64,000 nucleotides of DNA from assembly GCA_963749875.1 (NCBI GenBank), contig CAVVOX010000004.1, positions 620,001 to 684,000 of the forward strand, given 5' to 3'. Under the pieces are notes generated by a model. It ran no database searches. It was given only the letters and a program-made list of their open reading frames with translations, and was not told the DNA's origin. The stretch's first letter is position 1. Each line of letters opens with the position of its first letter. A program made the translations under genes and the position numbers. This stretch comes from JAHQVI01 sp963749875 (GTDB lineage Bacteria; Pseudomonadota; Alphaproteobacteria; Rhizobiales; Rhodomicrobiaceae). Shown in pieces: positions 7,560-16,135 of this stretch.

Positions 7560-9005
7560 ATGGACGGGGAAAGTTTGAGCGAATCGATTGGATGCGCGCG
7601 CGCCTGGATCGCATTCGCGTCGTCCGAAAGGCGGCGGATGGTTTCCCATGCCGTGGTCGGTATCGCGCTCGCTGCCTTGCTCACAACCTCCGGTCCATCG
7701 AGCGCTGAGCAGGCGTCGCCCGGCAGCGCCGAGCAGGCGCCGGTTCAGCTTGCGCAGAACGGCAAGGCCGGCCACACGGTGAAGTCGCTCAATGGCGAAG
7801 ATATCGACATCGAGGAAGCACGGCAGCTATTCGAGAAGCATCAGAAGGAGCTTGAGCGCGTCCAGCGCGAAGAGGAGGGCCTCAAGAGCGAGACCCAGAC
7901 GCTGACGGATGAAGCCGCGGAGCTGCAGAGCAAGCTGATCAAGGCCGCGAAAGACGTTCAGGGCGCAGAAAAGAAACTGACGCGTTCGGAAGGCGCAATC
8001 GCCGACCTGTCCAAAGAGGAAGCGAAAATCCGGATCTCGCTGAACGAGAAACGCGCCAGTCTTGCTCAGCTGCTCGGAGTCATGCAGCGGATGGGGCGGG
8101 AGCCGCCGCCTGTGATGATCACGGAGCGCAATGATGCGCTGCGGATGGTGCGCAGCGCGATGATCCTGGCCTCGTTCTTCCCGGGGTTCAAAGCGAAGGC
8201 GGATGAACTCGCCAAAACGCTCAAAGACCTGAACACGATCATCACCAAGGCTCGGGAGGAGCATGCCCGCTTCGCCGAGGCCGAGGCGGACTTCACCCGC
8301 CTCAAATCCGAGATCAACGGCTTGCTCGCTGAAAAGCGGCAGCGGATGAAGAAGAATCAGGCGCGGATCGAAAAGCTCAGACTTGCGGCATCCCGTCACA
8401 GCCGGGCGATCAGCAATTTCGGCGAACTGCTCAAGCGTCTCGATCAGGAAGTGGCGAAACGGTCGAATCTCGCCGCCTATGAAGCTGAGTTGAAGCAGCT
8501 TGGACCGGCGATCGAGCTCAAACCGTCCGTCAAGAAGGCAGCCTTCGTGTCGCCTGGCCGTCTGAAGCCGGCCGTGCCCTTCGCAAAGGCAAAGGGATTG
8601 CTGCCTTTTCCCGCGCAAGGCAAGCGGCTGCTATCCTTCGGCGTCAAAGACGAGGTGGGCGGGAAATCCAAAGGAATTCATGTCGAAACCCGGCAAGACG
8701 CGCAGATTACGTCCCCATCCGATGGATGGGTGATCTATGCCGGGCGATTCCGTAGTTACGGGCAGCTCTTGATAATCAATGCCGGTGGAGGGTATCATAT
8801 ATTATTAGCTGGTTTGGACCAGATCTACACAAGTGTTGGCCAGTTCGTTCTTGCAGGAGAACCTGTCGCGTCAATGGGCAAGGGGCCACAGCTTGGCATA
8901 GAGTCAGTGGAAACACGAAATCCCGTTCTCTACATTGAGTTCCGTAAGAACGCCCGTCCGATCAATCCAGATCCCTGGTGGTCCGACGGCGTGAAAGAAG
9001 GTTGA
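7560..9005 (+). CDS. EnvC-like murein hydrolase activator (M23/LytM domain)
   Basis: Periplasmic coiled-coil protein with a C-terminal LytM domain. EnvC-type proteins do not cut peptidoglycan; they activate cell-division amidases, in E. coli together with FtsEX. A signal sequence (VVGIALAALLTTSGPSSA) is followed by a long Glu/Lys/Arg coiled coil (about residues 80-320) and the LytM domain (about 355-480). The metal-site motifs are degenerate: the usual HxH is LYIEF and the HxxxD region is GIHVETR, which fits an activator. Starts at 7560 and 7638 are both possible. ftsEX is at 60960-62602. Confidence 0.9.
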   Translation: MDGESLSESIGCARAWIAFASSERRRMVSHAVVGIALAALLTTSGPSSAEQASPGSAEQAPVQLAQNGKAGHTVKSLNGEDIDIEEARQLFEKHQKELERVQREEEGLKSETQTLTDEAAELQSKLIKAAKDVQGAEKKLTRSEGAIADLSKEEAKIRISLNEKRASLAQLLGVMQRMGREPPPVMITERNDALRMVRSAMILASFFPGFKAKADELAKTLKDLNTIITKAREEHARFAEAEADFTRLKSEINGLLAEKRQRMKKNQARIEKLRLAASRHSRAISNFGELLKRLDQEVAKRSNLAAYEAELKQLGPAIELKPSVKKAAFVSPGRLKPAVPFAKAKGLLPFPAQGKRLLSFGVKDEVGGKSKGIHVETRQDAQITSPSDGWVIYAGRFRSYGQLLIINAGGGYHILLAGLDQIYTSVGQFVLAGEPVASMGKGPQLGIESVETRNPVLYIEFRKNARPINPDPWWSDGVKEG

Positions 9006-9009
9006 GACT

Positions 9010-10347
9010 ATGCGGAAATCGGACTTTGCGATTTGGGTGTTTGTGATGCTCGCCTTTGTTGCGGCGGGTACATCGGTGATCAACGCTACGCGCTCGCAAT
9101 CAGCAACTGCAGAAAATTCAGAAATTTATCGCCATCTCGATCTGTTTGGCGATGTCCTCGAACGCGTGCGTTCCGATTATGTCGAGACCCCGGACGACAG
9201 TCAGCTCATCGAGTCGGCTATCAATGGGATGTTGAGCGGTCTCGATCCGCACTCGTCATACCTGAATCCCAAGCATTTCCGCGACATGCAGGTGCAGACC
9301 CGCGGCGAATTCGGCGGGCTCGGCATCGAAGTGACGATGGAGGACGGCATCGTAAAGGTGGTCGCACCGATCGAGAACACGCCTGCGGAAAAAGCCGGCT
9401 TGCTGACGGGCGACCTCATCACCCATCTCGACGGCGTTTCCATCCAGGGGCTGACCCTCGAACAGGCCGTGGAAAAGATGCGCGGTCCGGTCGACTCAGC
9501 GATTACGCTGACCGTGTTGCGGTCGAATACGGAGCCCTTCGACGTCAAGATCGTCCGCGACGTTATCCGGATTAACCCCGTGCGGGCCAATCTTGAGGGT
9601 GACGACGTCGGTTATATTCGCGTCAAGACCTTCAGCGAGCAGACCTATGATGAGCTGAAATCCGCCATACAGCGGCTGAAGAAGGAGGCCGGCTCGAAGC
9701 TGAAAGGCTACATCATCGATCTGCGGAACAATCCGGGCGGGCTCCTGGATCAGGCCATTTCCGTCTCGGACGCTTTCCTGGAGCGCGGCGCAATTGTCCT
9801 CACGCGCGGACGGAACGCCAATGAGACCCAACGGTCGAATGCCCGCCCCGGCGACCTTGTGAACAATAAGAAGATGATCGTGCTTATCAATGGCGGGTCA
9901 GCTTCGGCGTCCGAGATCGTGGCCGGCGCATTGCAGGATCACAAACGCGCAACGGTGATTGGAACACGGTCCTTCGGCAAGGGGTCCGTTCAGACAATCA
10001 TCCCGCTCGGCTCGAACGGTGCGATCCGTCTGACGACCGCCCGGTATTACACGCCATCGGGACGGTCCATTCAGGCGAAGGGCATCGAGCCGGATTTCGT
10101 GGTCGAGCAGAAGCTGCCGGAAGATCTCCAGAAAGCTGCCAAAAGCACCAAGCCTCGCGGCGAGGCGAGTTTGCGCGGCCATCTGAAGAATGGGGACGGC
10201 GAAAAATCGGGCAGCCTTGCCTATGTGCCGAAAGAGAAGGAAAAAGATACACAGCTTCAATACGCATTGAATGTCCTTCGCGGCACTCTGCCCACGGAAC
10301 AAAAGAAGGTGGAAGTTCACGATAAGCCAGGCGTTTCCGCCCATTAA
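9010..10347 (+). CDS. ctpA: C-terminal processing peptidase CtpA, S41 family
   Basis: Periplasmic serine protease of the Tsp/CtpA family, with a Ser-Lys dyad, processing envelope proteins or peptidoglycan hydrolases. An N-terminal signal/anchor helix (WVFVMLAFVAAGTSVI) precedes a PDZ domain (about residues 95-180, with GEFGGLGIEV) and the S41 domain. The catalytic Ser is in GGSASASEIVAGALQD and the Lys in GTRSFGKGSVQT. It starts 4 nt after the EnvC-like gene, so the two are one operon. The 445-residue length is typical; the last 70 residues are low-complexity and charged. Confidence 0.95.
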   Translation: MRKSDFAIWVFVMLAFVAAGTSVINATRSQSATAENSEIYRHLDLFGDVLERVRSDYVETPDDSQLIESAINGMLSGLDPHSSYLNPKHFRDMQVQTRGEFGGLGIEVTMEDGIVKVVAPIENTPAEKAGLLTGDLITHLDGVSIQGLTLEQAVEKMRGPVDSAITLTVLRSNTEPFDVKIVRDVIRINPVRANLEGDDVGYIRVKTFSEQTYDELKSAIQRLKKEAGSKLKGYIIDLRNNPGGLLDQAISVSDAFLERGAIVLTRGRNANETQRSNARPGDLVNNKKMIVLINGGSASASEIVAGALQDHKRATVIGTRSFGKGSVQTIIPLGSNGAIRLTTARYYTPSGRSIQAKGIEPDFVVEQKLPEDLQKAAKSTKPRGEASLRGHLKNGDGEKSGSLAYVPKEKEKDTQLQYALNVLRGTLPTEQKKVEVHDKPGVSAH

Positions 10348-10372
10348 AAGCCGACTTTTCGAAATATCAGAG

Positions 10373-10412
10373 GGCGTGTTGGGAACAGGATATGCCCAGC
10401 ACGCCTTTTCTG
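10373..10412 (+). terminator. Rho-independent terminator after ctpA
   Basis: An 11-bp stem including one G-U pair (10373-10383 with 10395-10405, outer part GGCGTG/CACGCC) is followed immediately by TTTTCTGTT. It lies 26 nt after the ctpA stop and would separate ctpA from the YibQ-rppH pair. Confidence 0.8.
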
Positions 10413-10505
10413 TTGGCGGCGGGGCGCTTTTTGGCGCTCAGGTCTCGAATCGGTCGCTATAGTTGCGTATATGATCCTAGCCTACGCATTTTGGTCGAAT
10501 GAGCC

Positions 10506-11219
10506 ATGAGACTGCTTTTTTACACTGCGACGATCGTTTTCCTCGCGATTGCGGGGATTTTCGCCTTCTACGCTTTGCAGGCACCGGATGACAGCGGCGC
10601 GGCAAAAGTCGTTCTGAGCATCGATGCAGGTGAACCGCCTGCCGCCGCGGCGGACCGGCTTGAGATTCAGCAATCCGATGCCGTTCCGGCAGAGGCCTCC
10701 CAACAGGCGGCTTATGACGATCGTGGCGCCGGGACCGAGCCTCTTTCGGACGAGCCGAGCACCGAAAATACCAGCGACCTGCGCGACAGTGCCGGTCCGG
10801 ACCTGTTCCCGGATAATGGCGGTGCCGAGCGATCTGAATCTGTTGCGAATTTGGATGCGGGGAGTTCGCCGGATGCTTCACAGCTCGATACGGTCCCGGC
10901 AGTAGCTGAAGGCTCGTCTGAGGCAGCCTCCACAGAGGAAAGTTCACCTCCGGCGCGGCTTCCGGGCACGGCGCTTAGCAGCGTCGATCCTGAAGGATCG
11001 ACGCAGCCCGATTTGAGACAAGGTTTTGCGCAGACCGACGCTCGGGATAACGGTATCGAATCTTCGAGCGCCCCGGCCTCCGTCCCAAGCACGGCCGAAA
11101 CGCCGGAAACGAAGGACCGGGAACGCCTCGCGGCTTTGCCGGAGACGGAACAGCCGGGTCAAGCCGATACGCCGGCCAGCGTCACCGCCGATCCCGCCGA
11201 CGCCGCGACTTCCCGCTGA
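10506..11219 (+). CDS. YibQ/divergent polysaccharide deacetylase family, N-terminal fragment (frameshifted)
   Basis: Encodes an N-terminal transmembrane anchor (LLFYTATIVFLAIAGIFAFY) and about 210 residues of acidic, Ala/Ser/Thr/Pro-rich linker, ending at TGA 11217-11219. In relatives this anchor and linker continue into the deacetylase-like domain, which here lies in the +1 frame directly downstream (to 12234). The composition stays acidic up to the stop, whereas the +1 frame upstream of the stop is Arg-rich like an out-of-frame translation. The break is therefore at or near 11219. The gene is either disrupted, frameshifted during translation, or the sequence carries a one-base error. Confidence 0.7.
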   Translation: MRLLFYTATIVFLAIAGIFAFYALQAPDDSGAAKVVLSIDAGEPPAAAADRLEIQQSDAVPAEASQQAAYDDRGAGTEPLSDEPSTENTSDLRDSAGPDLFPDNGGAERSESVANLDAGSSPDASQLDTVPAVAEGSSEAASTEESSPPARLPGTALSSVDPEGSTQPDLRQGFAQTDARDNGIESSSAPASVPSTAETPETKDRERLAALPETEQPGQADTPASVTADPADAATSR

Positions 11220-11223
11220 GCAG

Positions 11224-12234
11224 GTGGAACCTGCCCAAGCGGAGCCGGCTGCTACGGACGCAGCCGGGGCCGGTGCGGATGCCGTTGCAAGCGAGGCGGC
11301 AGAGCAGCCGGGCGCCGTTTCACAAAAAGAACGCGACCTGAAGAAAGAGTTCGACGCATTTCTTGCGACGCTGAACGAAAAGCAAGGTGGTCAAGGCGAG
11401 AGGCTGGCCCTTGTGACGCCGCCGCCATTTCCGAAGCGGCGTCCGGAAAACATTCCGCCGCCGGTGAGAACGGCTACGGGCAAAGGCTGGGCCGGTACGC
11501 ATCTCGCAGCGACGGAGGCCACGACAAGAGCCAACGTCGGATCGGGGGCAAAATCCGCCAGAATTGCCATATTGCTTCGCGGCGTTGGCCGTGATGACCG
11601 CAACAGCGGCGAAGCCGTCACCAATCTCCCATCCGCTGTTTCCCTGGCCGTCATGCCGCTCAGCGGCAGGGCGCCGCAATGGGCGATCAAAGCACGCGAG
11701 GCCGGCCACGAGGTCATCATCCAGCTCCCGTTTGAGCCGTCGGATTATCCGACCAACAATCCCGGGCCGGAAACCTTGCTGGCGGGCTCCGGTCCTGATG
11801 AAAACCTGCAACGGTTGAGAACGCTTCTCAGCAAGTTCGACGGCTATACGGGCGTGACGAACTATCTTGGCGGCAGACTTTTGCAGTCGAAAGCGGCGCT
11901 CCGCCCAATTCTCGAGGATCTTAAGTCGAAAGGCCTGATATATATCGGGGAGGGCAATAACAGCCATGCGCTCTTGCGCGGCATCGCCGGAGAACTCGGC
12001 CTGCGATATGGCGGCGCCGATGTCATTATCGACGCACGCCCGACACCGGCCGCGATCCAGCAAGCGCTCGACCGGCTGGTTTCCGTGGCCCGCAAGGACG
12101 GCAATGCGATCGGCATGGCCTACGCCTCCCGGACCACGATCGAGCAGCTTAAGACCTGGTCGAAGTCCCTCTCCGCAAAGGGCGTGACATTGGTTCCGGT
12201 TGGAGCGCTTGCCGAAGCACCCAGCGCCTCATGA
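11224..12234 (+). CDS. YibQ/divergent polysaccharide deacetylase family, catalytic-domain fragment (frameshifted)
   Basis: Contains the whole YibQ (DUF610) domain, a (beta/alpha)-barrel distantly related to polysaccharide deacetylases. Landmarks are ARIAILLRGVGRD, LPSAVSLAVMPLSG, GHEVIIQLPFEP, GVTNYLGGRLL and GLIYIGEGNN. It is in the +1 frame relative to the anchor-encoding piece ending at 11219. The frame is open from 11026, but the part before 11220 is out-of-frame-like, so a codon just past the upstream stop (GTG 11224) is used as boundary; no Shine-Dalgarno supports it. It overlaps rppH as ATGA. The role of YibQ is not settled. Confidence 0.72.
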   Translation: MEPAQAEPAATDAAGAGADAVASEAAEQPGAVSQKERDLKKEFDAFLATLNEKQGGQGERLALVTPPPFPKRRPENIPPPVRTATGKGWAGTHLAATEATTRANVGSGAKSARIAILLRGVGRDDRNSGEAVTNLPSAVSLAVMPLSGRAPQWAIKAREAGHEVIIQLPFEPSDYPTNNPGPETLLAGSGPDENLQRLRTLLSKFDGYTGVTNYLGGRLLQSKAALRPILEDLKSKGLIYIGEGNNSHALLRGIAGELGLRYGGADVIIDARPTPAAIQQALDRLVSVARKDGNAIGMAYASRTTIEQLKTWSKSLSAKGVTLVPVGALAEAPSAS

Positions 12235-12749
12235 GCGCGACGGCAAATGTCGCCGACCCCTCCTCGCTGCCCTATCGGGCATGTGTAGGAGTCATGCTGA
12301 TCAATCGGCACGGTTTGGTTTGGGTCGGGCGCAGGCGTGAACGCGTCGCCGATGACGATGATGCGAACTGGCAGATGCCGCAAGGCGGTATCGATCGGGG
12401 TGAAACGCCGGCTGCCGCGGCAATTCGGGAGCTTCGCGAGGAAACGGGAACCGGCCAAGCCAAAATCCTGGCGGAGGCCAAAGGCTGGCTCCATTACGAC
12501 CTTCCGCCACAGCTGATCGGCACGGCGCTCAAGGGAAAATATCGCGGCCAGAAACAGAAATGGTTTGCGATGGAGTTCCTCGGCAGCGATGCCGATTTCA
12601 ACATCCACGTCCCGCACGGTGGCCTGGAGCCGGAATTCGATGACTGGCGCTGGGAGAACGCCGCCCGCCTCCCAAGCCTCATCGTCTCGTTCAAGCGGAG
12701 GGTCTACGAGGCGGTTGTTCAGGAATTCCGCTCGTTTCTGCAAACATAA
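12231..12749 (+). CDS. rppH: RNA pyrophosphohydrolase RppH
   Basis: Nudix hydrolase that converts 5'-triphosphate mRNA ends to monophosphate and so opens transcripts to RNase E decay. The Nudix box is complete in GGIDRGETPAAAAIRELREE followed by TGT, and RppH features are present (WQMPQGGID, KGKYRGQKQKWFAMEF). The 172-residue length is normal. The start overlaps the YibQ stop by 4 nt (ATGA), so the YibQ reading frame matters for translational coupling. ctpA-yibQ-rppH is a usual Hyphomicrobiales order. Confidence 0.95.
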   Translation: MSATANVADPSSLPYRACVGVMLINRHGLVWVGRRRERVADDDDANWQMPQGGIDRGETPAAAAIRELREETGTGQAKILAEAKGWLHYDLPPQLIGTALKGKYRGQKQKWFAMEFLGSDADFNIHVPHGGLEPEFDDWRWENAARLPSLIVSFKRRVYEAVVQEFRSFLQT

Positions 12750-12987
12750 CGTTGTTTTTGGCGACGATCTCGTGCCGCGCCCGGAGCGGGGTCACTTCCG
12801 TTGGAACGGGCGCATTGATCTCGCCAAACACCCCGACATCATTCCCGCGCAACCAGGAATACAGTCAAGGCAGACGTCTGCGGCCAAATCGAAACGCCCG
12901 CGGCGATTGCGTAGCGCGAGCCTGTTGATCTCGGTCGTCTTTGGACGTGCGGGGCTCGCCCGATGAGTGATCATCCGGAATCCGGTT

Positions 12988-13686
12988 CTATACCGCCGTC
13001 CCGAAGATCGCGCCGATGGCGGCGGTCACGGCCATGGCGAGCGCGCCCCAGAAGGTCACGCGCGTTGTCGCGCGGAGGATATTGGCGCCGCCGGCCCGCG
13101 CGCCGAGAGCGCCGAGCAATGCAAGCGGGAGCAGCGTGGCGACGGCGACCGACGGAATGAGATAATTTGCGCCGACAATCAGCGCGACCAGCAGAGGTAG
13201 CGCTGCGCCGACCGCGAAGGTGGCGGCCGAGGTCAGGGCCGCCTGGATCGGCCGTGCAGCCGTCGCTTCGGAAATCCCGAGTTCGTCCCTCATATGCGCG
13301 TCGAGGACATTGTGGCTCGTGAGCTGCTTTGCGACCTGCATTGCCAGTTCGCTGTCCAGACCGCGTGCTTCGTAAATCCCGGCAAGCTCTGCCAGTTCGC
13401 TCGCCGGATATTCGCGCAGTTCCCGGCGCTCGCGGGCAATATCGGCGGCCTCGGTGTCGGCCTGCGAACTGACGGAGACATATTCCCCCGCCGCCATCGA
13501 CATCGCGCCGGCGACAAGGCCAGCCATCCCGGCGATCAGGATCTCCGTCTTGGTCGTCGCCGCCGCGGCGACGCCCACGATGAGACTTGCAGTGGACACG
13601 ATCCCGTCATTTGCGCCCAGCACGGCCGCACGCAGCCAGCCAATACGCTCAACGAGGTGGACTTCTTTGTGACGCGGTGGGTTCAT
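12988..13686 (-). CDS. VIT1/CCC1-family iron/manganese transporter
   Basis: A 232-residue membrane protein of the VIT1/CCC1 family, which moves Fe2+ or Mn2+ out of the cytoplasm. The family N-terminus is clear (RIGWLRAAVLGANDGIVSTA), then GMAGLVAGAMSMAAGEYVSV, a cytoplasmic Glu-rich metal-binding region (RERRELREYPASELAELAGI), and C-terminal helices. ATG at 13686 has a GAGGGA Shine-Dalgarno upstream. It begins 1 nt after the histidine kinase stop, so it is the third gene of the two-component operon, pointing to regulation by metal or redox state (inference). Confidence 0.92.
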   Translation of the reverse strand: MNPPRHKEVHLVERIGWLRAAVLGANDGIVSTASLIVGVAAAATTKTEILIAGMAGLVAGAMSMAAGEYVSVSSQADTEAADIARERRELREYPASELAELAGIYEARGLDSELAMQVAKQLTSHNVLDAHMRDELGISEATAARPIQAALTSAATFAVGAALPLLVALIVGANYLIPSVAVATLLPLALLGALGARAGGANILRATTRVTFWGALAMAVTAAIGAIFGTAV

Positions 13687-13687
13687 C

Positions 13688-15052
13688 TCATATCCCTCGT
13701 TTCCCGTGCCCCAGTAACGACTCGGGCAGATACAGAACGGCTTCGAAGCCATCGGCCCGCCCGGTCGCCGGCGAAAGCAGCTTAAGTCTGCCACCGGCAC
13801 CCGCGGCAATGGCGTCGGCGATCGCCAGGCCCAGCCCCGACCCCGTCGCACCCGTTGCCCCGCGTTCGAAGCGGCCCTTCAAGCGCGTCATCATCTCAGA
13901 TGGAACAGTCGCGCCGCCATTGACCACTCGGATGGCCTTATCCTCGGTCATATCGATCGTGATCTCTTCATCCGGCGGACCGTGCCTGAGAGCATTCTCG
14001 ATCAGATTGCGCATCAATATGGCGAAAGCATCGGCATCGATATGCGAGCTGAGCACGCCGCTGGCGGGCATGGTGAACTTCAAGCGACGGTCCGCCTCGG
14101 GAGCGCGGCGAAACTCATCGACCACATGGACCAGCACCGCTCCCAAATCCTGTGCCGTCTCGGCCGTAAGACCGCCGCCCTCCGCCCGTGCGAGCTGCAT
14201 GAGCTTTTCCGATACGGCCGCAAGCCGGTGCAGCGAGGCTTCGATCTGCCGTGCGCGCTCGCGCGACGGCCCGTCCTGCGTTTCGGCAATCAGGCGTTGT
14301 GTCTGGGCGAGCATCGCCGCGATCGGAGTGCGCAGCTCATGGGCGCTGTTCGCGGTGAAAGCACGCTCGGCTTCGAGGACGCGGCGCAGCCGTTCCAGCA
14401 GCCGGTTCACCGCCTCGGCGATCGGGCCGACTTCCGCGGGCAGATGACCGGTGGCGACGGGCGCGAGATTACCGCCGCCGCGGGTCTCGATCTCTCCTCG
14501 GAAGGCGAGCACGGGCTTCATGCTTCGCCGGACGAACCGCCAGACGCCGATCAGGCTCAAAGGGATGAGGAGCGGCAGAGGAAGGAACAGGCCCGCCGCA
14601 GCTTCGAGCGCCGCACGCCGGCGATGCTCGAGCGGTTCGGCAATCTCGATGAAGATCGTATCGCTGACCGCGGCCTCGCCATAGAGGCGATGCGTTGCCG
14701 TGTCCTGAAAGCCGCGGGCGGGCTTGGTCGGAAACAGGGCCGGATCCGCATCATGGGATCGCAGAAGAACGGCGCCTGATGGATCGCGAACGAGGTATGT
14801 CAGATATTCCTCGTGCGGACCGACCGCTGCGACACGTTGCGCCGTCGGGCGGCCTGCATCGCGATCGATAATCTCCATGACCGCAAGTGGCAGGAGCCGT
14901 TGCGCGGTTTCCTGGAGCGCGCTGTCAAAGGTTTCGTCCAGTTCGTGCCGCACGATCAGTCCGGCCGCGAGCGTTCCGACGAGCCACGTCGCCGTAATGG
15001 CAAACGCAAGGCCGATGCCGAGACGGCGCTGGAGACTGGGCGTTCGTCTCAT
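13688..15052 (-). CDS. sensor histidine kinase
   Basis: A 454-residue membrane-bound kinase. Two transmembrane helices (about residues 12-33 and 152-172) flank a periplasmic sensor of about 115 residues. Then come a HAMP-like linker, the phosphoacceptor H-box (ANSAHELRTPIAAM), the N-box (NLIENALRHG) and the G-box (GSGLGLAIADAI). Its start overlaps the response regulator stop by 4 nt. The layout matches QseC/PmrB-like kinases. The signal is unknown, but the downstream VIT transporter and divergent PepSY/cytochrome b pair suggest metal, membrane or redox stress. Confidence 0.93.
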   Translation of the reverse strand: MRRTPSLQRRLGIGLAFAITATWLVGTLAAGLIVRHELDETFDSALQETAQRLLPLAVMEIIDRDAGRPTAQRVAAVGPHEEYLTYLVRDPSGAVLLRSHDADPALFPTKPARGFQDTATHRLYGEAAVSDTIFIEIAEPLEHRRRAALEAAAGLFLPLPLLIPLSLIGVWRFVRRSMKPVLAFRGEIETRGGGNLAPVATGHLPAEVGPIAEAVNRLLERLRRVLEAERAFTANSAHELRTPIAAMLAQTQRLIAETQDGPSRERARQIEASLHRLAAVSEKLMQLARAEGGGLTAETAQDLGAVLVHVVDEFRRAPEADRRLKFTMPASGVLSSHIDADAFAILMRNLIENALRHGPPDEEITIDMTEDKAIRVVNGGATVPSEMMTRLKGRFERGATGATGSGLGLAIADAIAAGAGGRLKLLSPATGRADGFEAVLYLPESLLGHGKRGI

Positions 15053-15708
15053 CGGCGCCCCAGCCGGTAACCGACGCCGTGGACCGTCCCGATGACGTCC
15101 GGGCCGAGCTTCTTGCGCAGGCGGCTGACATGCACTTCGATCGTGTTGCTCTCGATCTCGGCGTCGAAATCATAAAGGCGATCTTCGAGCTGGCGCTTGG
15201 ACAGGATGGCGCCGGGACGGTGGAGGAATGCCTCAAAGAGCGCCCATTCCCGCGCCGTCAGGTCCACCGGCCGGCCGGAACGGTGAACGCTGCGGGCCGC
15301 AATGTCGATATGCAGATCGCCGAGTTCGACCAGCGGGTTCGGATTTCCCGAATAGCGCCGGGAAACGGCCGCCGCCCGCGCCGACAGCTCCGACAGATCG
15401 AACGGCTTGACCAGATAATCGTCGGCACCGGCATTGAGGCCGGCAATGCGATCGGAAATCTGATCGCGCGCCGTCAGGATGATGACAGGCGTGGCATCGC
15501 CCGCGGCGCGCCGGCGCTTCAGGAAATCGAGGCCGCGCCCGTCAGGCAGCATCAGATCGAGCAGAATGAGGTCGTAGGGCACCATGCGCGCGCTTTCCTC
15601 AGCCTCGTCCAAACGCCGCGCCCAATCGATGGCATGTCCGTCGGCAGCCATCTGATCACGCACCGCGCCGCCTAGAGCGTCGTCATCTTCAACCAGAAGA
15701 ATGCGCAT
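15049..15708 (-). CDS. OmpR-family response regulator
   Basis: A 219-residue DNA-binding regulator. The receiver domain (1-115) has the acidic pocket EDDD, the phosphoacceptor Asp in LILLDLMLPDG and Lys in DDYLVKPFD. A winged-helix output domain (about 125-219) has the usual SNTIEVHVSRLRKKLG and TVHGVGYRL. It is first in a kinase/transporter operon and divergent from a PepSY gene 144 nt away; the shared region carries repeated GCTTCAGG-type half-sites. Confidence 0.95.
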   Translation of the reverse strand: MRILLVEDDDALGGAVRDQMAADGHAIDWARRLDEAEESARMVPYDLILLDLMLPDGRGLDFLKRRRAAGDATPVIILTARDQISDRIAGLNAGADDYLVKPFDLSELSARAAAVSRRYSGNPNPLVELGDLHIDIAARSVHRSGRPVDLTAREWALFEAFLHRPGAILSKRQLEDRLYDFDAEIESNTIEVHVSRLRKKLGPDVIGTVHGVGYRLGRR

Positions 15709-15766
15709 TTGCTTGTATTCGCCCAGCTTTTTCGATCGTATAGCTATCCCACAAAGCTGACGGGTT

Positions 15767-15825
15767 TCTGAAGCAAATTTCTCCTCGGCTTCAGGTCTCT
15801 GTCAGCTTGAGGGATCAGCTTCAGG
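15767..15825. promoter_or_regulatory. repeated half-sites between response regulator and PepSY gene
   Basis: The 144-nt divergent region holds GGCTTCAGG (15787-15795), TCAGCTTGAGG (15802-15812) and TCAGCTTCAGG (15815-15825), plus an inverted CTGAAGC at 15767-15773. OmpR-type regulators usually bind such direct repeats, so this is a likely autoregulatory site. The spacing (13 and 17 nt) is not perfectly regular. Confidence 0.45.
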
Positions 15826-15852
15826 GCATCGCAAACGTTAAGGAAACTGACA

Positions 15853-16134
15853 ATGAAATATGCTCTGATGACCACAATTCTGTTTGCAACCCTCGGCGGC
15901 AGCGCAGCCGTCGCCAGTGAGGACTGCAATGTGCCGATGGCCGAGTGGCAGCCGCGCGAAGCCTTGCAGAAGAAGCTGGAGGACGATGGGTGGAAGGTGA
16001 ACCGGATTAAGACCGATGGCGGTTGCTACGAGGTTGGTGCAAATGACGATAAGGGCCGCCGTGTCCACGCCACTTACGATCCCAAGACGTTCGAGGTCGT
16101 GAAGCGTGAGCGCGAGGAAGGGGACGAGGACTGA
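15853..16134 (+). CDS. PepSY domain-containing periplasmic protein
   Basis: A 93-residue secreted protein. The signal peptide (MKYALMTTILFATLGGSAAVA) is followed by a single PepSY domain: ALQKKLEDDGWKVNRIKTDG, then GGCYEVGANDDKGRRVHATYDP. Two Cys flank the domain and could form a disulfide. Small PepSY proteins next to OmpR/kinase pairs and a b-type cytochrome are a recurring proteobacterial set. The domain is thought to bind or inhibit a partner, here unknown. The cytochrome gene begins 1 nt after its stop. Confidence 0.9.
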   Translation: MKYALMTTILFATLGGSAAVASEDCNVPMAEWQPREALQKKLEDDGWKVNRIKTDGGCYEVGANDDKGRRVHATYDPKTFEVVKREREEGDED

Positions 16135-16135
16135 A

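Noticed and set aside
12750..12987. Possible REP-like fragment (CATTCCCGCGCAACCAGGAAT region)
   Set aside because: Resembles the common ATTCCCGCG...CGGGAAT repeat, but the right arm is degraded and no second copy is in the window; evidence too thin.
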